A DNA stretch of 64,000 nucleotides from the NCBI RefSeq assembly GCF_008831285.2, contig NC_045145.1:10850802-10914801 (forward strand). Direction: 5' to 3'. The stretch comes from Nymphaea colorata. Its lineage: Eukaryota > Streptophyta > Magnoliopsida > Nymphaeales > Nymphaeaceae. Positions 9,454 through 19,900 of the stretch are shown here, one piece after another. Numbering within the stretch: the stretch's first letter is position 1; each line of letters begins with the position of its first letter. The position numbers and the translations under genes were made by a program. The notes below the pieces were generated by a model that had not been told where the DNA came from, made no database searches, and worked only from the letters and a program-made list of their open reading frames with translations.

Positions 9454-9720
9454 ATGTCTCAACAACTGAATAGTTTAACCGATCTACACATTTCCTTAGC
9501 ACAAAGCCTAGAATCCTCCAATACTAAAAATCAGGTCTTTTTACAACCCATATTTGATACTTTAAGAAATAATATTTTTAAAGACATCTTAGAAAACCAA
9601 AGATATCTAAAGGATCAACTAGCCACAATTTTGAGTAAACTAGGAAGCTTACAAGCATACAATGATAATACTGAAATCATAAACTTAATAACTGAAATCA
9701 AGCAAATAATCTTATGCTGA
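9454..9720 (+). CDS. Small coiled-coil pararetroviral ORF (set B)
   Basis: Intact 88-codon ORF. It is rich in Leu, Ile, Asn and Gln with heptad-like spacing over most of its length and has no Cys until the last residue. The next ORF starts 2 bases after its stop. It is unlike the set A 107-codon ORF in sequence but has the same place and coiled-coil character, so it is a candidate virion-associated or assembly protein. Confidence 0.55.
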   Translation: MSQQLNSLTDLHISLAQSLESSNTKNQVFLQPIFDTLRNNIFKDILENQRYLKDQLATILSKLGSLQAYNDNTEIINLITEIKQIILC

Positions 9721-9722
9721 AT

Positions 9723-9959
9723 ATGGATTCCTTTTTGAAAAACTTAGCCAAAACAGAATATCAACATCAGCATGAATGGAAACATAGATAAGGAAGTAGC
9801 GACCATCCATGCATCTTTTGTAATCGGTATCCTAGTATAGAACTAAGATTTCAGTGCAAGGTTTGTATGACTGAAGCGTGCAAATTTTGTCTAGAACAAA
9901 GACAGTATCCAATTCTTCTAGAAAAAATTGGACGAAAAGATGACACTATAGAAAAATGA
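9723..9959 (+). pseudogene. Cys-rich small ORF with badnavirus-type CX2CX11CX2CX4CX2C motif
   Basis: A 78-codon frame with one in-frame TAA near codon 23. After the stop, six Cys are spaced exactly CX2CX11CX2CX4CX2C. This spacing is described for the second Cys-rich region of badnavirus and tungrovirus polyproteins, between coat-protein knuckle and protease, where it is proposed to bind RNA. Here it is a separate small ORF directly before pol, on a different gene set from the coat protein. His residues precede it. Confidence 0.75.
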
Positions 9960-9974
9960 ATTCTTGTAGTAGAA

Positions 9975-10856
9975 AATAAAATGGATATGATATTTGGCCA
10001 ATATAGAGGATTTGTGTGTATTTATATAGATGATATTCTTGTTCATAGTAAAACACAACCAAATCATATAGGCCACTTAAAAATAGTGTTAGGAGAATTC
10101 CTACGTAATGGAATTATAATCAGTAAGAAGGCACAATTCTTTAGAAAACACATAGAATATTTAGGTGTAGAGATTGGCGATGGAAAAATCAAACTACAAC
10201 CACATATAGCAACTAAAACTTTGGAATTTGAGATACATGATATTAAAAGTCTTCAAAGGTTTTTAGGATTAGTAAACTATGCTAGACCATTTATTAAAGA
10301 CTTAGGAAAAATGGTAGGCCCCTTATATAGTAAACTCGGTCAATCTGGGGTTAAAGCTTTTAATATAAAAGATATGAAACAAATAGAAAAAGTTAAGGAA
10401 GCAATAAAATACTTACCAGAAATGTATCTACCCCTCGATTCAGACTTTTTAATAATTGAAACTGATTGATGTATTAATGGGTGGGGAGCAGTATTAAAAA
10501 GGAAACCCAATAAATATGCTTCCAAAGTAACTGAAGTCGTCTGCAGATATAGCAGCGGCCAGTATAAAGAAAAGGGACTCTCCAGTAGTATAGATCAGGA
10601 AATTCTTGTTGTAATATATGGACTTAATAGTTTTCGGTTATTTTTGCTCAACAAAAAAGAAATAATAGTTTGGACCGATTGTGAGGCCATTGTAAAGTTT
10701 TATGAAAATAAAAATTCTAAACGAATAAGTCAGAGAAGATGGATATCCTTTAAAGATACCCTTATAAACCAAAATTATAAGGTAACATTTGAGCACATAA
10801 AAGGAGAAAACAATCGTCTAGCCGATATGTTAAGTCGACTGCTCAAAGATGAATAG
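9975..10856 (+). pseudogene. Reverse transcriptase-RNase H (set B pol), protease and RT N-terminus deleted
   Basis: Opens at ATG 9981 inside RT. The catalytic YIDD is at residues 15-18, followed by the RT thumb and connection. RNase H starts near residue 160 and is cut by TGA at 10467-10469, then stays open in the same frame to 10856. RNase H acidic residues (TD, QE, TD and the final LAD) are visible. The full gene, seen inverted at 1-1718, begins with a start codon in the same local context. Microhomology around AAATGGAT explains a deletion of about 1.3 kb removing protease and RT fingers. Confidence 0.9.
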
Positions 10857-11097
10857 AGACATTGATGTTTATGAGTCAGAAATTAGAAGACTTAATAAAA
10901 TTGTAAGTTATCTCGACCAATCCAGAGTAAGGTTACATGACCTTAACCCTGTTTTCTCCATCGAGATCAGAAAAGCTAGTGATGATCTTTTAGACATTGT
11001 TTTAAGCATGCAACAGTTAGTTAATGACATGAAACAAGAACGGGTCCAAGCATCTTCATCTCGTTCTTCAAATGATACATCTGCATGTAGACATTAG
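10849..11097 (+). CDS. Small pararetroviral ORF after pol (set B)
   Basis: Intact 82-codon ORF whose ATG overlaps the end of pol by 8 bases, which suits coupled re-initiation. It is amphipathic, with regularly spaced Leu, Ile and Val over residues 10-65 and a Ser-rich end. No family recognised. Set A lacks it: homology between the sets resumes only at its last few codons. Confidence 0.55.
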   Translation: MNRDIDVYESEIRRLNKIVSYLDQSRVRLHDLNPVFSIEIRKASDDLLDIVLSMQQLVNDMKQERVQASSSRSSNDTSACRH

Positions 11098-11157
11098 CCA
11101 CGGTAGACAATGTAAAATGCATTCTTTTCTCTAACACAAAATTTTGTTTCAGGAAAC
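11088..11157 (+). promoter_or_regulatory. Conserved block with 3' splice site before ORF-X (set B)
   Basis: Counterpart of 5386-5457, with the same pyrimidine-rich run, TTTGTTTCAG (AG at 11151-11152) and GAAAC before the ORF-X start at 11158. Conservation of this block between two otherwise different gene sets argues that it is functional. Confidence 0.6.
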
Positions 11158-12541
11158 ATGGCCTCTATAAACCAGTTGCCCATTGACCCAAACCTAGGAT
11201 TACCGATCTTCCCACCACATTCAAATTTGGTCTTTCGAACTTCTCCAGGCCTAATCCTTGATCTAAAAGATCATGTCCTTCTAGACAATCTTTGGCAAAA
11301 CAAAAGAAATCTCTCATACCCAAAAATCCTTTCTTTATTAGCCAGCCATCTCAACCTCAAGACCAGGCAACTTCAGTCCAAAACTCTGCCCGAACTATCC
11401 CTAGATCATATACCCCTCTGACCTCAAAGCCTAGATGCTTATCTTACCTTAGAAAGGAGCCTAAAAGCGGCCCAAGCATAAATAAGTTGGCGAAAAAATG
11501 AAAAAGAAGAGGTAAATGAAAAAATACAAGCTCTAGAAACAGAAAATAAACTCCTCAGGGAACATGTTGAAGAAGAAATTAGAAAATTAGGAGAAAAAGA
11601 GAAACGATTCCCCCAAATATTTCTTTAGTCAAGGAACAGATCTATCATTTGGTAATGCAGGCAAAAAGAAAACAACAGATTGACATGCAGAATCTGTTAA
11701 GGACCATGGCACGACATTCAAAGAAGAAAAAGCATGGTTTAGAATTTGCTTTGTTGAAACATAGACATGACATCAATGAAGAAAGTTCTCTCTGTGAATG
11801 TGATCAAGGATTTTCCATTATACAAGCCACTCTGAACCTTAGAAAGTGGCAGGACCAAGAGATCCGGGGATAAAACTTTCCCCCAAAACTCTTTTGGAGC
11901 AAGGATTTTTGAAACGAGTACTAGTTACAAAAGAAGAGCAGGTAAAACATCTTGATTTTCATTGGCGGCTAGCATACACATTAAGAAGGCTGTTCAAACT
12001 ATGAAGTATAAAGCCTTATGGATATGTTAATTTAGACATTGAAACTATTCCTCCTTCGTATGAATACCCTTGTGATGCGAAACATGAGATCACAATCAAC
12101 ACCTATACTTCACAATTTGCCTTGCAGACCCGTATCCCTGAAGAAACTCTTCGAACTCTTCTCATTACTGAAGATATATATTCCCAACTAAAGCGTTGGA
12201 GAGCTTATACCATAGCTGCAGACCAACATGCCCGGTGGACAAGATCTACTTGTATGGTTGCTGAAGATAAACATACACGCATCTTCCTAGCAGATACTTG
12301 GCTTACTGAGAAATTTTATATTCCTTTCCAAAGTATCTTACAGATAAACCCTGGCCTATGTGAACACTTCTACCAAATATATGACAGTAGTCCTGCAAAA
12401 TGGACTGGTGATGACCAAAATGTCGGAGCAGTCATTCACAGAGACGACAATGAAGATGAGTGGCATGTTGATGGTGAAGGAGAATGGGATGATAATGAAC
12501 AATACGAAGAAAAAATTATCGAAGAAATTGGAAACAACTAG
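11158..12541 (+). pseudogene. ORF-X (set B), diverged paralogue, frameshifted
   Basis: Readable pieces are 11158-11421, 11649-11873 and 12122-12541, joined by at least three frame changes. Intact length would be about 460 residues. Its N-terminus is roughly half identical to the set A copy, while the noncoding DNA on both sides is about 90 percent identical or better. The centre is a Lys/Glu-rich coiled coil. The CEC motif, the CDAKHEITI segment and the PGL-EHF segment are shared. The C-terminus is acidic and Trp-containing, longer than in set A. Function unknown; translational transactivator or P4-like by position. Confidence 0.7.
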
Positions 12542-12570
12542 AGAAAAGTACGGACAAAGCTGCTGAGTCA

Positions 12571-13020
12571 TTAACCCTGCAGCCTAACGTTTGTTAAGAC
12601 CGGTAAAACTTGACCCTTGTAAGTTATGGTTAAACTTTTCATGGGTACAGTGCTTCCCATGTAAAATGTAAGCATCATCCATTTGAGAAGAAACGTGATA
12701 AACTTCTCTTTGGGAAAATCCCCTAAGTTAAACGTAGGATTTGCGTTGTAGATCATCGCCTCAAAATCTACCATGGCAAAACCCTCTAGGCTAAATATGG
12801 GTTTTACGTTTGTAAATTTTCGACATAAAAATTTACCCTGTGACGCACCCCACAGGATAAGCTCTGGGTCACATCCTGAAGCAAATCGTTTCGAGGCGCT
12901 TCTAGAAGATCGTTGTAGTTGCCGACCTTCTTTATGTAAATAAAGCAACGTTGTGTGAATAAAGACAGAGGAATAACAAAAAAGTGAACATGTGGCATCC
13001 TCATTGAAGAAAAGACGAAG
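12571..13020 (+). other. 3' noncoding region of set B
   Basis: Nearly identical to 6831-7400 but with a single copy of the 148-bp unit. It joins ORF-X to the promoter. Confidence 0.8.
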
Positions 13021-13433
13021 CGGCTACTGTAGCAGTTACTGTAGCACTTCGGCGGACACTGTAGCGCACTGTAGCACTTTTTGCTTTCTGGACACGTTCG
13101 ACTGCCACCTCATCTAGCACACGACATCTGTCCACCTTCGAGTTCCTTCGAATATAACTACTTTTGTTTGTTTGTGTTTAGCTTGTTCGGGAAGGAATCC
13201 TATTCCTTTTCCATATTATAATTTGTTTTGAAGTCCGGTGCCTATAAAAGCACCTCCCCAGCGTCTGTAAGAATCATCCTCTCATCCATCCACCTCCGAG
13301 TGCTTACTTCTAAGTGCTTGAGTCCTCTCCCTTCCTCGCTCCCCTTCCTTTTCTTCTCCACTCCCCTTTTCTCCCATGCTTTTGTAAGAAGCGAACCGGC
13401 GCTTTCGTTTGTAAATCCGGCCCCCTTCTTTAT
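13021..13433 (+). promoter_or_regulatory. Pararetroviral promoter and early leader (set B)
   Basis: CTGTAGCA-type motifs at 13022-13080, TATA box (TATAAAA at 13243-13249) and about 180 bp of leader, matching 7420-7870. No primer site remains. It points towards the 3' end of the host gene and would produce antisense RNA if active. Confidence 0.75.
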
Positions 13434-13499
13434 AACAGGGTTTTGAAGTATTAACCCACAGTTAGTCAGAATAAGTAGAGAAGAAGAAGTTTGTGTAGA
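13434..13499 (+). pseudogene. 66-bp movement-protein fragment at the end of the viral cluster
   Basis: Matches about 3046-3110 (set A) with few changes and is fused directly to set B leader. After 13499 no viral sequence is seen. Confidence 0.8.
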
Positions 13500-13983
13500 A
13501 AAACCAACAGACAGCCATATGCGCCAACACCGAACTGCGAAGCATGGACCCAATCCGTGGGCTGGATTTAATTCCAGCAATCCTTTTGACTAAGATCAAG
13601 GCCCCGACTAAGTGGTGCAAGATACAGCAACATGACCTCACATTTCATGGCATCGAAGACCAAGTAGCCACTAAAAATGCTCAATTAAAAAAGATGGTAG
13701 ATCATCAGCGCATAAGCATGGGAACTGCACACGTAACAAAAAGCCAAGATTCAACAAAACACAAACAGCAAACTGGTAAGGTCATTGAGCACTAGGAAGA
13801 GTGCCTTAACATGCCTCTGGTATCAGAAAGCAGCAACCAGAGAATATTTCCTCTCTCTCTCTCTCTCTCCAGTTCAGTTTCAGATAAGCAAGCATTCTTT
13901 GGTTGTGCAGTTCACACCAGAAAACTTGGTTGCAATCCTACATGACTGAAAAATTAAAGATATTTTTTGTTCCATCTTCAAAG
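13500..13983. other. Flank between viral cluster and host stop codon, presumed 3' UTR and downstream DNA
   Basis: No recognisable protein. A (CT)n run lies at 13852-13869. The part next to 13983 should be the 3' UTR of the minus-strand gene; no canonical AATAAA stands out. Confidence 0.5.
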
Positions 13984-14067
13984 TTATAATGGAAGGGAAA
14001 ACCCACGAAGGTACTCTGAATCCACACCAGACTCACGAACAAGTGCAATACGGCCTGTTCTTGCCAC
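13984..14067 (-). CDS. AHASS: AHASS terminal exon
   Basis: 27 codons plus TAA, with [10 protein letters not shown] and RESGVDS, ending LPL as in plant homologues. Confidence 0.95.
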   Translation of the reverse strand: MARTGRIALVRESGVDSEYLRGFSLPL

Positions 14068-16943
14068 CTATAAGAATCAAAACCAAGTAAAAGTAAGGCT
14101 ATATAGAACCATCTTAATTTCTGGATGAACTTTATGATTGATTCATGCATATTAAATCTACTAGTAAACATGGGTAGAATGAGTTTTTAGGTGATCTGTT
14201 ATGGCCTTCCTTTTGGATGACAACAAAACTTTGTCAGGTTCTTTAGGCAAAAACCAGGGGTTTTTCAACCCTAAATCTCTAAAACCAAGTCTGGCTTCTG
14301 GTATGTTCAGATGCTAAATCCTGTTTTCTTAAAAACAAAAGCAAAAAAGACAAGCAAAAAGTGCAATCGTCTACCAGTCAGGAGATGAAATGGTTGAACT
14401 GGCGAATCGACTCAGTAACCACCCAATTGACTCTGATTGTCAAAGGATTGGGTCATGAGTCAAGTACAGACCCAAGCGTAACTTAATCCTATACGACTCT
14501 GTTCTCAATTGGTTGAATTGGCTGAATCAGTTCAATCGGCTCAGAATCGCTTAACTATAGACTCATTCAAATTCAGCACCAGTTCTAACGACCACCCAAT
14601 ATCACTAATAAATAGACTATACTCATTCATTGGAAACATATTAATGTAATGCTTGTTGTTTGATAGTTTTTATTATTTTGGAGTTGTGTTCATAAACCGT
14701 AGACATTTGATTGTATTTATTTGATCATTATCTGTCATTTTATAGATATCCTAAACTTTTTCATCATTTTGTAGTAATGTGCACTAAAAGATTCCAACCA
14801 AAGCAAGTCAACTCCACTAAGTGCTAACCCGTAACCCATAGTCTCAAATCTCTGTTAAGAGACAAAGATCAATTCAACTGGATACCCACAGGTGGCCTCC
14901 AAGTGCGCCACTAGAAACAAAGACAACTAGTAGAAGAGGGTATGCATGCGAAAGAGGAATACCCTGACTTTCATTGTCAAGGTTACAAGCTTTGACCATA
15001 ATTGGACATAATCAAATGTTGTCACCGTTCCTCTTCTGATGAACCACCAGGGGAAATTTTTATCCTGGAAGCTATTGCCAGAAAGTTAAGGATTTTACCT
15101 CACATATACCGTAGGGCTCCAATAATCTTTGCAAAGCAACCATCTTATCCAAGTCACCAGTAAGCTGAATTAAGTATCAGAAAACAGCCATTAGCAAAAC
15201 TTCTATGCACTAACATACTTTTGGGTCTGGAAAAATGCATTTACAAATAATAGTGGAAACAGCTAGAAGTTGATATACCTTTGACATTGTTATCATCGAG
15301 CAAGAAAAGATATCCCTACCATTTATCATAAATATGACAATTTCTTATTCAAAATATTGCATTAAAAATGAAAAAATAAGAAAAAAATGTGAACAAATAT
15401 CACAATTTTGGAAGTATTTAGCTCCATAGTTTTGGAACAGTACATCTCTAATAGCAGCATGATATTCCAAGTCATTCAGAAAGCATCAAGTCCCAATAGT
15501 TTTGAACTGTCACACGGGTACTGCTCCCGTACCAACCCGGTATGGTACTAATACGATGCCGCGCACGGTTTAGGTACTGAAAAAATCATACCAGGTACGG
15601 TCAACATACCCAAGACTGTACCCCTTCATTTTAAAACTCGATCAAAGTTGACTGAGTCTTTTTTCGTCTGAAATTTAGGGTTTTTCGATACTATTTAGTA
15701 TGGTAATAATGAAGGTTAACTCTACTTAATGCTATAATAATGAAGATGCTGTAATAATGAATTTTAACTGCATATTTCATGCTATAATAATGAAGATTAA
15801 CTAACAAAGGGCATAATAAAGGAAGGAGAGAGAGAGAGACAGCCCAATTTACGAACCTACTACATAAAAACTGTAATAATTAGCTATAATAATGAATCTT
15901 AACTGTATATTTAATGCTATAATAATGAAGATTAACTAAAAAGAGGCATAATAAAGGGGAGAGAGAGAGAGAGAGAGGGGGAGACAGCCCAATTTACGGA
16001 CCTACTACATAAAAACTGTATTAATGAGGAGACTTAATTAAACATTTTTGTATATGTAACTTCTAAATAAAACTTCCATCATAAAGACTAAATTTCTCAT
16101 TAACTAAACTAAACAACTAAAAATCAAGATACAGAAAAAAAAAACAATAACCAGTTATATATATATATATATATATATACGGCCATATCCACACACCCAA
16201 GTTCTGTACCCGTACCCAAATCAGTACATCTACCGGCACCCATACCCATCCCTATGTGATGGAGCTTTTGAAATAGTTACAAACGTTGAGACATTTTCAC
16301 TTAGGCAATTTTCTTAATATGGTTTGTAACTGAGATGTGTACCTCAAGTGTGATTGTATGGTCAGATACATCAACAGCCTTAGCACGAAATATTGTAGCA
16401 ATATCTAGCACATCCCTTCGAGCTGCTGTATTTACTGCAACTTTAATCAGCATAAGTTCTCGTTGAGCAAATGGCAAATGAGTAATATCTGCAACCTAAA
16501 TTAACACCTTTTTCAGCTTTGCAGTTCAAGCAGCAGATATGACTGGTGAAAAAAGAATGGAGTTCCCACATGGACTTGTGGGCACCAGAGTTGACACAAA
16601 AGTCACCTTTTTTTACAGGTAAGGATGTCTCACATCAGACTAGTGGTGCTTTAGATCCATGTCACACAACTAAGAATTGAAATCAAATTGACCTCATTTC
16701 CTTAATCATAATGTAGGTCCAAAGTTCTCAACCACTAGAGTTCAAACATGTTTTAAGACAAGAACCACAAAAGTATATGATCATTCACCTCATGCACATC
16801 AATAAGCTTGTACAGCTGCTGTACCAACTTGGTGATTGATTCATCAGTGGCAGGTACAACAGTTGTAATGCGTGAGATTCCTTCTCGTTCAGCTGGTCCA
16901 ACTGCTAGGCTCTGTCAGTATCCAGAACAGCACGTGTCACGGG

Positions 16944-16983
<40 letters not shown>

Positions 16984-19900
16984 TACCTGGATATTATAGC
17001 CTCTTCGAGCAAAAACACCAGTGACTATGTTCAGCACACCTGGGACATCATTTACAAGCATAGACAGTGTGTGTGACCTCAAGCCAGTTGACTGAAAGCA
17101 AGTAGAAAAGTCAGTACTGAAAAAGCATTTAAACCATTAATTCCTGAAGAGATAAATATGATGAAATGAAACATGTTGGCAGCGTACATCTTCATCACCA
17201 AGATCACCCCAATTAGCATCCAAAACTTGATTCATCCAAAGGTCATGTTCATATGGTTCTACAGGATAAACATCACCCTGCAAGTAGAAGACATTTGTAC
17301 CTGAGAGAAAAGAAACAGGGAAGCCTTCCCATAAAAAGATGAACCACTAAACAAAATAAGAAAGGCTGACAAGAAGCAGCCTGCTGTTAGGAAAGCAGAA
17401 AATTTTGAAAAATAATAATTGAAAACGCTGCATTAGGGATAAAACACCAACATAGCGTGCACCAGACTTACAAAAGAAGCTATACCTGAACCAGAGAATA
17501 TGAGCTCCAATATTGCTGTCCTCCAACAAAACCTCAAAACAACTTGGATGACAGCTGGAGTAATTCATTCTCAGCTAGCTCATTCATAGGTCATGTTGCA
17601 TAAGGAGCTATGACTGATGCTGCAAGAATCATAACACGTTGAATGATCTATTATGTATTTTAACTATAGGGAAGGCTGATATGGCATGCCCTTTCAATTT
17701 GTTCCAATGATGGAGATATGCTTTATGGGGTTAACTGAAGAAGTATAAGGTATTGTTTTAAAAGATTTCTGGGGAAGTCTATCAATATGAATTGGAAAGA
17801 CAAGATGAGGAATTCAAAGGTCGATTGCAGGGCCAACTCATAAGAGAAACATAGCAGCTAGCGAATTCATCATGGAGGGGTACAACATGGTCCTCTCTTG
17901 CAGCTTGTGGTGACCGCATGAATGTCAGTGAATGATTACTTGGAAAAAAGAACCTGTTGCTTTGTCAATATAGGGGAGAACAACCGGCCAATATGGGAGA
18001 AGTACCTCTACATGAATGGATGCCTGGTCAGTTAAGAAGGGAAGATCCATCTGTCATCCAGTCTCGCCTGCATTTGATGTTCCAATCTCAAAGACAGACC
18101 ACCCTCCTCCCACTACCTCATGGCTTCAAGAAAACGCAAGACCTTTATGTATTGTTTTTATATTCTTCTATTGCTGACGCTGCTTTTAGACATTGAAATC
18201 TGGCTAGAAGCTGCTGCTTTCATTGCATTAAAAAGGGACCAATGTCTTGTTTAGTGTTAACGCTCTTCATATAGTTTGTCGGAAAAAATTTTATGATTAA
18301 CAAAAGCCATTCTTTTGTTTCATCATTGACTGTGCATTGACGCACATTGTGAGAGACCATTTTGGGTGACTGAACATTGTCTTTTGATTACTTGTGAAGG
18401 AGTTCATGCTGTGTCTGACACAGGTGTGTTCAAATTAAGAACTTAATTAGTTTAGGATATAAATTTAAATTCAAATTCAAATTCATCTATTTACCCAAAT
18501 CAGTCATTTCGAATTCATTCTTTAGAAAATGCTTTACCTGCATGATTCCTTTGATGCCATTACTTGTAATAATCATGTCATCTATGTATAAAAGCAACAC
18601 TACAGTAGCCTTTTTAAACATAACATTGCTAAATCCATCAAATCAAGCTTTTGAAGCTTGTTTCAAACCATATAATGTCTTTCTACGATGAAGAACCTCA
18701 CCTTCAGGTACATCAAGCCCAAGCGATGAGTCCATATACACCTCATTTAAGTAGCCATTAAAAAAATCATTCTTGACATCGATTTGACATATGGACCATT
18801 GTTTGATAGCGACAATGGCCATAAGGGTCCTAATTGATGTCATTCTAGCAACCAAAACAAAGGTCTCCTCATAGTCTATGTCATATTCTTAAGCATACCC
18901 TCTAGCAACTAAACTAGCTTTATATCTTTCAAGTGATCCATCACTTCTAACTTTATATACCAAACTACATCATATTGTCTTTTTCCTTAAGGGAAAAGAA
19001 ACAATGCCTCCAGCTTTATTATTTTCAAGAGCTCCAAGCTCATTGCTCATAGCTTCAATCCAATGTTGCATTAGACTTGGCTTCAAGATAAGATAAAGGT
19101 TCATCAAAGGAGTGAATATATAATAAACAAGTCTTATGTTTTCGGGAAAAAGACTCATAGAAGACAAACTTTTGAGGTGGATTGCTATCTCTTTGAGATC
19201 TCTTAAGAGCAAGTTGAGAATATTGAGCGCTTTCTTGAGTCTTTCTCTAATAAACTAGAGAACTTCTCATGGTGGTCTATAATCAAAATGAATGTTATCA
19301 AGCACATTCAAAGTATCATCACATGACGAATGCAAAACATCATCATCATCAACATCTTTTATCCATAAGAACGAATAGCAGTGTTGTACGTATCGTACGA
19401 TACGAGCTCGTATCGTTTTGAAAATACGGTACGATACACCCCCCGTATCGTAAATAGGGGGTGTATCGTTCCTGTATCGCACGTATCATGCGATACAGGC
19501 CCGTATCGTACGATACGGGGCGATACACCCCGTATCGTACGATACCGGCTGATTTCGCAAAAACCTGTCTGAGACCTACTCATTCGACTTTTTTTGAAAG
19601 AAACCCTCCGTTCTTCATTTCTCACGCTTGGATACTGCCGTCAAGGAGGACGATCGTCCATTTTCACCATCAAAAAATTGATTTTCACCGTGAAATCGAA
19701 GATTAAGGGGTTGATTTGTGCGTGGAACCGTGGTTGATTTTCGTTGGGAGGAAAGGGGTTTTCTTCATTTCTTCTTCGTAAGGTATGAAATCTCATGTTT
19801 TTACCATATATTCATAATTTTTTACCATAGAACCGTACATTGAAAGATTTTGAATGTTTTTCATTAAGTTTATCATAGGATTTCGTTTTTTTTTTTAAGA

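Noticed and set aside
13544-13795. 83-codon plus-strand frame between the viral cluster and AHASS
   Set aside because: No recognisable domain, no neighbours on that strand, likely chance or host 3' flank.
19359-19625. Open frames rich in Arg, Tyr and Thr on both strands
   Set aside because: They are shadows of the GTATCG-rich hAT terminus.
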